Assembly (NCBI GenBank): GCA_944472135.2
Contig: OX235262.1
Span: 169,135,509 to 169,199,508 of the forward strand
DNA from: Trichobilharzia regenti
Taxonomy: Eukaryota > Platyhelminthes > Trematoda > Strigeidida > Schistosomatidae
Length of the DNA: 64,000 nucleotides
Direction of reading: 5' to 3'
Of this stretch, positions 1 through 11,226 are shown one piece after another (the first letter of the stretch is position 1; each line of letters starts with the position of its first letter). The notes under the pieces are model-generated. The model did no database searches, was not told the DNA's origin, and saw only the letters and a list, made by a program, of their open reading frames with translations. Both the position numbers and the translations under genes were made by a program.

Positions 1-240
1 TGTGTAGGCTGAAGTAAGCAGGTGAATTGATAAACGCACATAGAGTTGGTCAACTGAGACATATTTTCCCTTAGGTTATTGAACAGTAGTGGTTAACTAG
101 AGAACGCTATTCTCAACGATGTTGCAGTGTATTCCCCTTTCAGGGACTGTGAAGTCCTTCTTTTAAGGATTTCAGCAGCTGAGTTAAGCATGAGTTCCAG
201 ATTCATGTACAGTATTTTCTTGGTTACGGATACAATTTGG
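1..240 (-). pseudogene. PLE fragment a: linker/endonuclease region, cut by window edge
   Basis: Minus-strand translation gives SAAEILKRRTSQSL followed, after frame loss, by residues resembling PLLFNNLREN and INSPA. The same block order (ILKRR...RIVF.SRPLI..LKD) is seen in the clearer PLE copy at 1300-1480, so this is the linker before the GIY-YIG endonuclease of a Penelope-like element. The downstream part lies beyond the left edge. The upstream side (about 285-330) is a terminal-repeat piece of family G. No open frame survives over the whole length. Confidence 0.6.
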
Positions 241-284
241 GAGAAATCCACTTTAAACCAATAAGTAACCAGCTGCAGAAAGTT

Positions 285-440
285 GTTCAGCTTGATAATA
301 AATTCATTGAAAAGAGTCTCTTTCTTTAATTCATGGATAACCCCCATCCAGGCATTAATGGAAACAAAACACGTAGTTCAGTGAAGAGCCTCTTTTCGCC
401 GAATTCATTTTCATAGCTGTACAATCACAAATGTATATGG
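285..440. repeat. Family G terminal-repeat pieces in inverted orientation
   Basis: Positions 285-325 match the right-hand end of the palindrome at 36578-38205, and 385-440 match its left-hand end, so two short pieces face each other. They lie on the 5' side of the PLE remnant at 1-240, as expected for a PLE-associated terminal repeat. Similarity is partial. Confidence 0.5.
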
Positions 441-790
441 TTGTTTTGTATGTGTGTGTACATTGAGTTTGTCAAACAAAAATGCAACTGGTTTTCGTTA
501 TTTTAACTAGACAGGTGAAGATTGGTTGTTGGAGTTGCGTAATACGAAATCAGTCAAGAAAATTAGATGTGAATGAAATGAGGGTAGTAACAAAGATGAT
601 GAATTGTCATAAACAGTTGCTAAAAAAGAAGTTATGTAATAATATGAATATTTTGATGATTGAGTTTTACTCAGGATACACATAGGAACAAATAAGAGAA
701 TGCGAAATTACTTAAGAGTTCTAAATGAATAAAAGAATTATAAGCAATCAGAGAAACAGGTAAACAAACAAAATTAAGTCATCAAAAATC
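440..790. other. No recognisable feature
   Basis: AT-rich sequence; the short open frame at 482-685 has no recognisable domain and is not called. Confidence 0.5.
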
Positions 791-1480
791 AACAAAGTTG
801 TTACTATAATAATAGAAGTGGTTGAGTAATTCTCTTCGGTATGCACAGCTTTGATTTTTCTGTCCGAATGACTACAGCTTCAGTGATACAAAGAAGACGA
901 AACCGTATCGCCTTTGGTAGGTTGTTCGTGACTATGTAGTTTGCTGAGATGGAGTGATCAGTGTTAATCAGGTGTTCGATTATCGCACTCCTTATAGCAC
1001 CACTATTACCTTTTCGCAACCATGCTGGATAGTGTTCTTGAATCCTCTAGAATAGAGTGCGCGTCGAAAGACCGATGTACCTGGTTCCACAGCAGCAGGT
1101 GAACTGATATATTTTTTGATTTACAGCTTGATTCCACACTTTATTTTTGGTTCCAGTATGGCATTTTCAGCATGGATATCGGTAGCCCAAATTTTGCAGG
1201 CCGACCATAGATATCAGGTGTTCGTCGGCAGGGGATCTAACCTTGGACCATGTGCATGGTCGGTGAGAGTCACTGTGCCACCGACGCACATAGAAGTCGC
1301 CGGATGCGGTATCTTGTCCTTGAGGCTTCCGCAGATCAGTGGGCGACTGCAGAACACTATTCTTAGCGTTGATGCAAAGAAGGTTCTTTTCAGAGATGAT
1401 GTGATCCTTCTCTTGAGAATATCACTTGCTGAATCTCCCTTGATATCTAAGCTAAGCAACTCTTGGTATCCATTGATAAC
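790..1480 (-). pseudogene. PLE fragment b: linker plus GIY-YIG endonuclease, split by SINE-A
   Basis: Read on the minus strand. The upstream half (1480 to 1290) gives SASDILKRRITSSLKRTFFA and SRPLICGSLKDK. The downstream half (1105 to 804) gives a cysteine-rich stretch, then TRYIGLSTRTL, EHYPAWLRKGNSGAIRSAI and INTDHSI. This is the PLE endonuclease: a CC-rich entry, the YIG box, an EH pair and a later histidine. A SINE-A copy at 1111-1289 sits directly between the linker and the endonuclease, so the SINE came later. A one-base frame slip near the YIG box and the missing RT domain make it a pseudogene. Confidence 0.8.
1111..1289 (-). mobile_element. SINE-A copy 1 (tRNA-derived), inserted in PLE b
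   Basis: Minus-strand order is tRNA-like head (near 1289), GC-rich middle, then an AT-rich tail ending in an A-run on that strand (near 1111). The B box is changed: the ttcgag core seen in the other copies reads ttagat on the minus strand (near 1233). The A-box region lacks the six bases (gttagg on the minus strand) present in the other copies, so this copy should be a poor polymerase III template. It interrupts a PLE coding region. Confidence 0.85.
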
Positions 1481-3360
1481 ACATAATGCAGTAGACGAGA
1501 TTGATCACAGAATCTATTCTCATTAAGTTATCACCGCACAATATCCAACTCACATTAAACTATGCTGAGTTTAAGGACAGGAGAAGTAAAACGATTAACA
1601 GAATAAGTACCAAATCAACAGTAGAAATAGGTCAACGGAATGAGAAAAAAATTGACAGAAAAGTACTTTAGCACGCTCATAAGCTGTAAATTTTGATCTA
1701 AACGTCATTATTAAGGTTATATGCCCACGTAATTTTTGATTATTAAGATTACATACGGAATATAGTGTCCTTATTAGAGCAATCACAAACCAAGCAAGAA
1801 ATACTGTCACACTATTCTTCTCAATGCGGTGGGTTGGGGAAAAAGGGGAATTTAAGAGGAATTTGACCTTAACCAGAAACTACTTCCATGCCAGTGGAAC
1901 AGTTGAACTAAAGAAAAAAATATAAATATGTCGGAACTGCCGTAATGAGACATTTTATTAATGCTAATTTCGTCTTTGATGACAAAAAATGAAAATAAAC
2001 TATGAATCTACTTTAATGGGGAATATTTATATGTATGGGGTATCAGGCATTAATGCAATATTTTTGTTTTAATGTCACTAGAAATTTTATAACGTCAAGT
2101 ATGTCTCTCGCTTTCTCTCTCCGATTATGCAAATGAGCAGTTGATTTATAGATGCTCTTATCGCTATTACTTTTATTCTGTGACAGTTGTCATTAGCATA
2201 GATTGCAAATATATATGAGTAGTAAGTACATATACAATTAAAACTCTACTCAGTATACTGTATAACTTTATTTCATGGACTTTATCAACTTATTGACTGA
2301 GAAATTGACTGTATAATAATCATGATAATAGTAGCGGTAATAATCATTTCAATCTGAAAAGTGCATTTACACACAATACAAGATTTTCAGGGCAGTTTCA
2401 AGGCGAAATATTTTTGCTCCTTGTTCACAGACAAAAGCTTTCTCCAGTACTTTTTCACAGTATTCTTCCTACATTTCCTTTGAAATATTCCTAGTGATAA
2501 GTAGAAACATATTTCGAATTGTGCACGAGTAGAGATTGTGTCTCATTGTTGTAATTAGAGCATTAAAACAACACGAAACGGAGTAGACAATTTAAACTTT
2601 TATGGATAGAAAATTTAGGTAGTCCAGTGACTTAAACAAGCCACCGCATGAAAAACATTCCCGATCTAAGAAATAATCGTATGCACAGGAATTCACTCCT
2701 CCTGAATTATTTGGACGGTAAGAGAAGCGAAACGCGGATAAAGGTGGTTATTATTTAACATTAGCACAGTCTTTATAAGACACTGGGCTATCTAGGTTTT
2801 CTATCTCTCATAATGCATCGTGTTTCCTCTCCCCTTATATTGTTTTAATAATGTAATTATCACAATGAGTCCCAACTAATATTCACGCATAATTTCAAAT
2901 AAGTTCACTCCTTTCACAAGGAAATTTTCTAAGGAATTGTTGGAAGAACAGTGTGAAGTAATGTTGGAACATGCTGCGGGCGGAATGATATCATTTCAAA
3001 CAGTATATTATCATTTATATTATTTGAAGATTATGAACAAGGTGTAAATACCTCCCAAAGAAACATACTAAAACTCCTAGATCGTGTTTAAACGCATTTT
3101 TCAGAATGAAGCTTTCCGTAGCATTATTATTACTAGTTTTGATAATTTCTCGAATGAGTCTTTCAGACTTGAACAACAGTACACTCATGATTACATTAAC
3201 ATTGCATATGCCAATTGAAACATTGATAATAAGCACCTAATAAGCACTTGAAACAAATTTAATTTTGACTGAGTTATGAGCGGAAATATTTAGTTTATAA
3301 ACCGCGGCGAAACTATAACAAATAATAAATTATGAAATGACACTAAGTTAATAAAACTAC
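1480..3360. other. Long AT-rich stretch without recognised feature
   Basis: Both strands were read. There are only short open frames (for example 1595-1810 and 3015-3236, minus) with no domain resemblance and no match to the repeat families identified elsewhere in the window. Confidence 0.45.
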
Positions 3361-3559
3361 CGAACCCAGAGGGCTGTGATCTGAACGCAGGAAGCCGACC
3401 TTTGAGTCCTATTGTAGATCTGATCAAAACTTTCTTAAGAAAAGTACAGTCATAAAATTGTCCAATGTTAGAGAAAAGATTATAATTCGTCTATTGATCT
3501 AAGCGGTTTTGTTCAAACATACGCAGATCAAAAACTCAAAATCACCTTTAACTGTGCCT

Positions 3560-3935
3560 TTGCGCAGTTATACCAGTTGGATAACTTTCTAGTTTAAAAC
3601 AAGTACTGCAAAACAAAGTTGGTTGACCAAAAATCAGCTGTAAGAATTATCTGACAATCAAGAAGAATGTTCAACAAGAATCACACATCAAAACAAATAC
3701 CGCAGATACTCCAAGGTCAGGATCACCTTAACTCCAACGAAACCACATCGTAAAACAGAACATTATCAGTTTATCGGGCAACCACAAAGAGAAGGATCAA
3801 GAGTAGAAATAAGAGAGGGATATGCAAATGTCAGAATAATGGTATACTGCCTATGACAAAATTGGGGAAATTAGGTACAAAGTTGATTGAAACATCCAAA
3901 CAATTAGAAATATTTTGACTGGATCGTTCAGGATG
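3560..3935 (+). repeat. Repeat family E, copy 1
   Basis: Shares an ordered set of blocks with 42830-43240, 53440-53640, 57240-57510 and 63020-63455: a start like agtactg.aaaacaaa, then atcaagaagaatgtt, caagaatcacaca, aaggtcaggatcacc and a late ttgattgaaacatcc. No coding potential was seen. All five copies lie in the same orientation. The class is unknown. Confidence 0.6.
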
Positions 3936-4149
3936 GATCTTCCATATAGCTGTTCCTTAGCACCTAGAAAGAAATGTAGCTTTTACTTATCATCACAGTC
4001 TCTAAGATACATATTAAGAAACAGAGGTATACGTCTCAATATTAGTATCAAATATTATCACAACTAGATGATATTTCATAGCGTATATTTTACTAAGATA
4101 TCTCAGTAGCAACTTTCTTCGTTAGATAATAATTTTAACATATAAAAAG

Positions 4150-4352
4150 TTAGAATTCATTAGCCATTGAATCGGGTCCAGTGGCTGAATGGTTTACGAG
4201 CTTGCCTTGTAACCAGAAGGTTCTGAGTTGGAACCCTGTTGGTGGTTGCGTAATGTCGATGATTCCCAAACTAGGATAAAACAGCTGTCCAGCACTCCAG
4301 TGCTGGTTTTCAATGGTTCTCCAAATGACATCAGTCCGTGATCAACTTAGAA
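4150..4352 (+). mobile_element. SINE-B copy (tRNA-Leu-like SINE)
   Basis: A tRNA-like head with A-box sequence GTGGCTGAATGGTTTACGAG and a B-box-like gagttggaacc is followed by a body that ends in ggttttcaatggttctcc and gatcaac. The A box resembles tRNA-Leu/Ser type heads. The same head and body recur at 6470-7030, 27660-28010 and 43848-44210. Confidence 0.65.
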
Positions 4353-4544
4353 AAAATGTAAATGCACGCAGTTTGAAGCATATAGGGACAAATATCCGGA
4401 CGCGATTAACAGCTTTAGAAAACACAGACTTAATTATATTGTCTAGAAGATATTGTATCTATGAAGTAGTTTTACTCAGGTGAGCGAAGGCATTATAAAT
4501 CAGTGATTCAATTTCTTGTCGTTCACCAGCCTCTAAAGAAGAGT

Positions 4545-4730
4545 GCATTAAGGTTTGATCGCTAGCTAAAATCATTTAGGGAACCACTGGGAAACCCATG
4601 AGAATGCGATAGCTATTTCGTCCCATTTTGAGATTTTTCATCAGCAAGCAGCCAATAGGGTCCGAATCCAGGATCTCCGGTTACAAAGTGAGCTCTTAGA
4701 CCATTCAGCCATTGAAAGCTCATCCAAAGA
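4545..4730 (-). mobile_element. SINE-B copy, reverse orientation, decayed
   Basis: On the minus strand it reads tggctgaatggtctaagagc and then a B-box-like ggattcggaccc, followed by the body words gggacgaaat and ccctaaatg. It is more diverged than the copy at 4150-4352. Confidence 0.55.
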
Positions 4731-4744
4731 TCTGAGAATTTCAA

Positions 4745-5480
4745 CTTTTGCTGACTTGCGGTATATCGTTTAACCATATGCATCATATGTGTGTGTTACT
4801 GTTCTTAGGCCTAATCGGTGAACCCCACTGGTAACGAATTCTCACTACAACTCAAGGTTACTTCTTGTACAAAACTAGAAGCTAGCTGAACTCAAATTAT
4901 TTAATGAGTGCAGACTTGCAGCGATTTGATTAGTTACAGTTTTGGTCACGGGCTGAGATCGGTTAGAGAACTGCATTGGTCAATCATCATTGTGTCTTAT
5001 ATGAATCGTAGGAATTAAGACCAGACACTTCCAAATAATACTGTCACTCTGTCCAATCGGTGAAGAATTCCATTCCACTAAATTTGTAGAATGTCATTCA
5101 GGTTTCAGTCTTTTCTTCAGGAATAGTTTTAAATATCTATCACTTTAATAATTATTAGAAATATTTACGTTTTATGCTACAACAATGGAAATGTGAGAAT
5201 GTCATTTGAGTATTAACTATTAACTGTTTTAATCTGATGAGGAATGTCTAATCCATAGAAACCATGAAATTTCAAAGAAGGTAATAATTCTGAGTCATCG
5301 GATACTTTAAAACTATAAAACTTCGCTTGTTCAACTCTGTAAACTTTAGGAAGGAGAGAGAGAGAGCTAATGAGCAATTAAAGATGAATTATTTTACTGA
5401 CACATAGATTACTCTTTATGATAATAATAATCACAATAATACGTAGACGACCAAGTCTTCAAATATTACTTGCGTCCTTT
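4745..5480. other. Decayed repeat scraps, no gene
   Basis: Faint SINE-B scraps occur near 4800-4880 and 4925-4970 (minus). A short GA-rich run lies at 5352-5368. Nothing else was recognised. Confidence 0.4.
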
Positions 5481-5485
5481 AGAAG

Positions 5486-6100
5486 AAATCAACATCGTAC
5501 AATGCACTGATGATCTGACTGTCGCGGTGCCAGTCACGTCCCAATATGACTATTTCAAATTCAATAGTTTTTTGTAGAACATAAGCCAGCGGTCTAAGTT
5601 ACACGGACTTATGTTACATCCCTCTGAATGTCAGAGAGTTGACTTCGCATTCAAGCATAAACGTGATCTCCACGTGATGCTTTTAGTATTGACAGTACTA
5701 AATCAGAAACTCAGTCAAACAATAAATACCTCGAGAATAGTTCTTCCTTCTGACATTTTATCGTCTGATCGTTCACACTAACAAAATTAGGACAGTCGTA
5801 TGTCATTCAGCCCACAGTTTTTCAGTATGTTAATTCTTCCATTTTACCCATCGTTCTTCATTGCTACTTGTTAGTCTTTTCCGGAATACTCATAAAGGAC
5901 TGTGTCATATGCTGAACGGTATTAAAGATTATCATTAGGCTAAGAGGTATGCCACTGTGTCAGCTGATCACTACTATAGTAGCCCACTATCTGAATTCAG
6001 AAGAGAAATGGTCTAAATACACATTGTCTGATTCACAACACCCTCTCTATTCACGATTCTCTATATGAGAAAGAAAGCGGTAAGCGTAGGACTCACAACT
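5486..6100 (+). pseudogene. CR1-clade LINE fragment, RT active-site region to C-terminus
   Basis: Plus-strand translation around the decayed RT motif C gives a TDDLTVAVPVTSQ stretch (YADD changed to CTDD), then SKLHGLMLHPSECQRVDFAF and KHKRDLH. It aligns residue by residue with the CR1 copy at 54507-57170 on the minus strand (YADDLTVSLPVKSQ, NGLMLNPSKC, RHKRDLQ). The later part matches the CR1 C-terminal region with stops and frameshifts. The RT and endonuclease upstream are missing, as expected for 5' truncation followed by decay. Confidence 0.7.
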
Positions 6101-6189
6101 TACTATGAAATTAGCAGAATAAATGATTCTTTTATTTCCTCCTATTTGTAGTTAATAATGACACCATTTCAACTGTTTTATCTTTTTAC

Positions 6190-6315
6190 AAGTTTGATCA
6201 CGGATTGATATCAGTTAAAGAATCATTCGAAACCAAGGAATACTAGGATAAAAGAGCTGTCCAGTCCTGCCTGGTTTTCAATAGTAGGCTAACTGATATC
6301 ATTCCATAGTAGAAC
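6190..6315. repeat. Two SINE-B tail scraps head to head
   Basis: Positions 6190-6225 read as the SINE-B 3' tail on the minus strand (ttgatcacggattgatatca), while 6240-6310 read as the plus-strand tail (aaaagagctgtccag, ggttttcaatag). The two tail pieces are inverted with almost no gap. Confidence 0.5.
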
Positions 6316-6469
6316 TCCTAAAAAGGGATCTAATCCTTACACACCAACTCTTGGAAACTATTTTATCATTTTAGTTATTAATATCATTATTACTATTACC
6401 GCATTTTTGAATTTATTGTTAACGGCAATACCAAAAAGTTGATATTATCAACTCTTGGAGATTATACTG

Positions 6470-7030
6470 ATGTTCGCTAGTGACTGGAAATCGGATGAAG
6501 GTGCCTGGAGTTCTGATGAAAGCTGGTGACCAGTGGGGTCCAACTGGTTAGGAGTGAGGACGAATACCCGCCAGTGACATTGGTTGGTGGTCGATCTCTC
6601 TATAATTACGAATTGGTAGAGGTTAGATTTGATGGCCCATTAAATTGGGTTGCGGTAGTTGCATAGTATATATTTTTTTAATTTTTTTTGATTTACAGCT
6701 TGATTCCACACTGTATTTTTGGTACAAGTATGGAATTTTCAGCATGGATATCGGTAGCCCAAATTTTGCAGGCCGACCATAGATATCAGGTGTGCGTCGG
6801 CGTGGGCTCGAACCCCGGACCATGTGCATGGTCGGCGAGAGTCCTAACCACTGTGCCACCGACGGACCGACGACCTTCCCTTGTAATCAGAAGGTCTTCA
6901 ATTCAGACCTCAGTGGGTAGGTACTGCCAATGATTCTCAAACATTGAGACAAAACAGCTCTTCAGTAATCACTCTGGTTTTCATTGGTTCTCTAACAAAT
7001 ATCAATCTTTGGTCAAACTTGCAGCTGATT
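6470..7030 (+). mobile_element. SINE-B long copy, split by SINE-A
   Basis: The left part (6470-6660) matches the 5' extension of the copies at 43848 and 27660 (gctagtgactgg, cctggag, gtgaccagtggggtcca, aggttag). The right part (6870-7030) holds the B-box side and body (aatcagaaggtctt, acaaaacagctc, ggttttcattggttctctaac, ttggtcaaacttg). The tRNA-like A-box section was lost or displaced where SINE-A entered at 6671-6866. Confidence 0.65.
6671..6866 (-). mobile_element. SINE-A copy 2, nested in SINE-B
   Basis: Complete head on the minus strand: A box TGGCACAGTGGTTAGGAC, the hairpin gaccatgcacatggtc and B box GGTTCGAGCCC. The body contains the block read on the plus strand as tagcccaaattttgcaggcc. 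The tail is AT-rich at 6671-6700. Confidence 0.85.
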
Positions 7031-7770
7031 TCATTTGAGCTGTATAAGCTAGTAAAGCTCTACATACTAATTTTACTATATCAAAATTGTATCAGTCGTT
7101 TAACCGCTTTTTTTAAATATACATTAACTGGTATACTCCTTGTTGGCTATCACTACTAATCAATATGGTTTTAATTTCCAGAGAAAATTATTTCCTGTCT
7201 AGTTTTAATGCCTAATAGTTTTCAGAATTTCTTTGTCTATTGTGATAGAATGATGTATTATGCATTTTTCAACCACAAACCTACACTTATTAATTACATG
7301 CTAACAATTTGCATGCATTTTCACATAGAATGTGACCATTTCATCTGTCTATACGATAACGTCATGAATTGTATTTGCATATTTAATTGAGCTCGAAATG
7401 TCATTATTTCATTAGATATTGACTGATTGTATCATTGTATGTTGTGGGAAGTAAAAATAGCTCCATTATGGAAGAGATTAGTCTAGCCAACCGCGGAATA
7501 ATACTTATTAGTTCCGGGTAGTATTAATTCGTAAGAGATGCCCAATTACACGGACAATCAAAGCATATAATATCCATAATGAGATCATAAGTGTGAATTT
7601 GACCTATGATATGCTTATATTGATTACAGTTGCTTTGATCAGACACTAGGCACTTGTTATTCAATGAGCGCGCATACTATCAGTCAAGTGGACAGCATAT
7701 TAATTCACCATCATGGTGCACTGTGAATTGTTTCTGGTAGATGATTTAATTATAATAATATTATAATTAA
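7030..7770. other. No gene; one short perfect AT palindrome
   Basis: AT-rich, with no recognised element. A 25-base palindrome with 12-base arms around one central base lies at 7746-7770; it may be no more than AT-rich chance. Confidence 0.45.
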
Positions 7771-7932
7771 CATCTAACTTCTACCAATTCTTGATTTGGC
7801 GCTACTCCAAGCATTGTCGTTGGTGGGACGTCCATCCACACACATGACATCTAATTGGACCTCACTGGTAACGACTTCTCAATAGGACTCCAGGAAACTC
7901 CATCCTGTAGCAAGTCACTAGCGAGCATCCAA
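7770..7932 (-). mobile_element. SINE-B 5' extension fragment
   Basis: On the minus strand it reads gctcgctagtgacttg, ggagtttcctggagt, accagtgaggtccaatt and attggtagaagttag, in the same order as 43848-44030. It stops where the RTE fragment at 7935 starts. Confidence 0.55.
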
Positions 7933-7934
7933 TT

Positions 7935-8245
7935 AAAGTTCCACTCGAGGGCTTGTCTAGTGATGTCACTCGCCAGTCTCCTGAGAGTATGTATGGCCAA
8001 GTCACCTTCATTTCTTCCTGCTTATTTGTCAATTAATAAGTTCTTGGTTGGTTTGCTCCCGGAGATCTCTGTTGCTGATCTTTTCTAGCCATCTGATCTT
8101 GAGTGTTAAGTGAATACAGCTATTGACGAAGGTCTGTAGTTTGTTTGATGTGTCCTTTATGACGCACCAAGTCTCTGATCCGTATAGTAGCACTGATTTC
8201 AAACTTAGCCTAGTGACAACCTTTAATATCCTTTGCAATACAACA
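7935..8245 (-). pseudogene. RTE (SR2-type) LINE, C-terminal fragment
   Basis: The minus-strand frame includes LKSVLLYGSETWCVI, then KLQTFVNSCIHLTLKIRWLE and ISNRDLREQTNQ. The YGSETW box and the NRDLREQTNQ-type box are C-terminal signatures shared by the other RTE copies here (9838-10455, 17944-19310, 51862-52615). Only the last part of the polyprotein remains. It abuts a CR1 fragment at 8246. Confidence 0.75.
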
Positions 8246-8640
8246 TAGTCGTTTTTGAGTGATCCAGTAACGACTAAGAGTCAGGGGGCGATAAAACTCA
8301 GTAGGTAAGATGGAGCAGTCAGCAGACTGAAAGAGCAGAGGTCGACGGATATCTGGTTTCTACATGTAGTAGGTTAGACAGAAGATTCTCTTAAAATTTG
8401 ACAATATATGGAATGAGAAAAAAAAGTACAAAGAACTATTCCAAGGTATTTAATGCTTGAATAAGGCTCTGTTTTAGTTAAATCTATGCTACAAACCTCT
8501 TGTGGTCGAACAAGTCCGCGTAGATCACGTTTTTACTTGAATGTGAAGTTAACTGCCTGACATTTGGAGGGATTTAATGTGAGACCATTTAGCTTGAACC
8601 ACTCATTAGCTTATGTCCGACAATCGGGGTGTGAGTTGCG
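8246..8640 (-). pseudogene. CR1-clade LINE fragment joined to the RTE fragment
   Basis: Collinear with 54720-55085 of the CR1 copy: shared plus-strand words are tgtagtaggttagac, ctggcatttt.gaggga and aatgtgagaccatttagctt. It covers the thumb/C-terminal part of the RT frame. Frameshifts and gaps are frequent. The junction with RTE at about 8245 has no spacer that I could define. Confidence 0.65.
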
Positions 8641-9060
8641 ATAAGACGTTGAAATGTGTCGCACACCAGCAGAAGCAATAAATTGTTTTGTTATAAGAGA
8701 GTCTAAGGCGTTTACTCTATGTCATTTTTTACTAACTTTATCGTTAACTACTTAAGATCACTTGTCTTAAGTGGAACAACATTAACTAATTGCCCTTCCA
8801 GTTTCAAATAGTTTTGCTTTAAAATATATAATAATATTTTCTTGTATTGATTAGAAATATACATTCATCAGTTAACAGTCGACATTTCTGTTAATTCTCC
8901 GTCACCTTCTTATACCCCTGTTTTATTGTTTTTACAGATTTCAGATGAATATTGATGACTGAATAGGCGAGTGAATTCAAAAACAGAAGATTTTTATCGT
9001 CAAAAAGTTGCCTATCTATCCTTATTAGTAAACACAGCTGTAAATGTTGTATTATCTATC
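8640..9060. other. No recognised feature
   Basis: AT-rich sequence without a domain-bearing open frame or a match to the window's repeat families. Confidence 0.4.
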
Positions 9061-9068
9061 TACCTATG

Positions 9069-9100
<32 letters not shown>
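9057..9100. repeat. (TATC)n microsatellite
   Basis: About eight consecutive TATC units after an imperfect lead-in. Confidence 0.95.
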
Positions 9101-9303
9101 AGCTTACACTCTGATTAGCCTACAGTTTCTTTTTTTTGGAATGTTTGAATTGTTCAAAATTTTGAGCACTGAACATTGGACAGCAAAATAGAGAACCTTT
9201 TGTTTTGCAATAACTAACTGCATGATTGACTGACTGAATAGATTTATAAAATAACACAAAAAGTCAATGAACTTTGTATAATTACGTTTTGTGTTTTGCG
9301 AAA

Positions 9304-9349
<46 letters not shown>

Positions 9350-9352
9350 GTG
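9304..9352. repeat. (TA)n microsatellite, imperfect right end
   Basis: About fifteen TA units followed by tacatatacatatatatg. The peptide runs of alternating Y/I seen on both strands here come only from this repeat. Confidence 0.95.
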
Positions 9353-9721
9353 TATGATAAGCGGAAGTTAAAAATTGGTTTCAGTTCTATTCAGCATAGA
9401 TTCACTAATGAAGCATTAAGCATTAAACCAAAAAAGAACTATTTCCTGAATAATAATAATGATAATTTATTTGTTTAAATCGCGATTCCTGTTTCCTGTG
9501 AATTTCACTCGAATTCTCATCTTGATTCAGTATGATTGAGCTGTCTTTATGCATTAACATGTATATTTTTTAGGCTTATGAATGTTAGAAAGTGCTGCCT
9601 GTTAGATAGATAGTTTAAAAATAATTAAGCTTTATACCACAAATTTATAACACAAATTTATGGGTTATTTTGTCTATAGAATGTTGATGGAGCTCAGAAA
9701 ATCAGTAAAAACGCATTCCTT

Positions 9722-9723
<2 letters not shown>

Positions 9724-9752
<29 letters not shown>
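9724..9752. repeat. (AT)n microsatellite
   Basis: About fourteen uninterrupted AT units. Confidence 0.95.
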
Positions 9753-9755
<3 letters not shown>

Positions 9756-9837
9756 TCTAAAAGAAGTGACTTCCTCTATCTACCTACCTGCTTATCACCT
9801 ATCTACCCACCTGCCTAACTACGTACCTAAGAAGTAT

Positions 9838-10455
9838 CGTTTTAACTACAGGCGTACGGAACTGATGAGGATTACAAAGTAGCTACGATCGGGAAAGCAA
9901 GGTAAGTCTGTGTGGAGATCAACAACACTCAGCATGAAAATAAGATCCGGATTTATAACTCCACTGTAAAGCCATTGATACCATATGAATCAGACACTTG
10001 ACACCATGCCGCGTCACGAAGGCCACTTTGAACAATCTATAGAATTTCATCAACAGCTGCCTTAGCTCAATATTCAAGATCAGATGGACAATCAGAAAAG
10101 ATCACCAATAGGGATCTCTAGCAATGAAGGGACCAACTCAGCAGGAACCGATTATGCAACAAATATGCAGGAAGAAATGGATGTGGATTGGCCATACTCT
10201 AAGGAAACAAACTACCGAGTGAGTGACATCATGCGCCAGGCCATCACTTGAGTATAATCCGAATGGGAAGCGGTTAGTTGATCGTCAGTTGGAGAGTGAC
10301 ATGGAGGAGGTGATGTGAAGAGGAGATTTAAGCATGTAGGTAGATGTGGAGTCCCGTGAAAACGTTGGCAGAGAACAGATCGCGATGGATATGTGTGGCT
10401 GAAGCCCTATGTTCCTCTAGGAATTAAAGGAAACAATAAAAATAATTATTATTAC
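9838..10455 (+). pseudogene. RTE (SR2-type) LINE, 3' end with tail
   Basis: Starts at the conserved word actacaggcg.acggaactgatgaggat (RT C-terminal region), runs through tccggatttataactcc and aatagggatctctagcaatga, and ends in the tail ATGTTCCTCTAGGAATTAA followed by an A/T-rich run. The same order is seen at 16318-16905 and 39085-39715. The frame is broken by several stops. It is 5' truncated, as is usual for LINE insertions. Confidence 0.8.
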
Positions 10456-10575
10456 TCCTTTGGATTCCAAGTAAAACGTAAGGCTTCAGTAGAACATCTC
10501 CACTTTAGAAAACAGAAAGATTGAGCGAAGAAATATTTACTTTTCAATTAGTTCCTCATCTCTGGCTCTACTCTA

Positions 10576-10594
10576 ATATATATATATATATATA
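10576..10594. repeat. (AT)n microsatellite
   Basis: About nine AT units. Confidence 0.9.
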
Positions 10595-11226
10595 GCATTT
10601 TGATTACAATACACAACAATTTACCAATCAAGTGGCGATAAGTTTGTTAACAACAATTAAACAGTGTCAACATGTCAATGGGTTGATAATTAACGAAGAA
10701 AATCAATACAGATTTGAAAGCTAGAAATGGTTAGAATAAATTAATTTTACAAGGATAACACGTAAATTAAAGATGAAGTGGTCGAAATAAATAAAAATAA
10801 AATAAATAATTTAGACAATTATAATTTTTGTAGGTTTTGAGGGAGGGGGCGACGGAGTCCTGTTTATGCATTCTTGTGACGATGGCCACGGTAGGGAAAG
10901 TGGCTGTACACATTTTGTTCTGTACACATAGGCTAGGCTTCTTCAGGTGAATTCCGATTTCTTCAGCCGTCTGTAGAAGATCAAGTCGCAGAGCAAAATT
11001 AAGATAAGTCGGAATGCGATAAATAATTTTAAATGCTGTATTAACATCAATCTTATGCTCAGTATCAACGAGGTGGACTAAAATAGAACTACAAATAGAT
11101 CTTTATTGTCCCTTGCTTAACCGCGTTGGATGGTGTTTGGAAATACGACGATGAACTTGCCTAATTGTACGCCCAATGTATCTGGCTCCGCAAGAAACAA
11201 CGTACCTCTGCTGCATAATGAGTTCT

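Noticed and set aside
9104..9478. Tyrosine/isoleucine-repeat proteins on both strands
   Set aside because: Translation of a (TA)n microsatellite.
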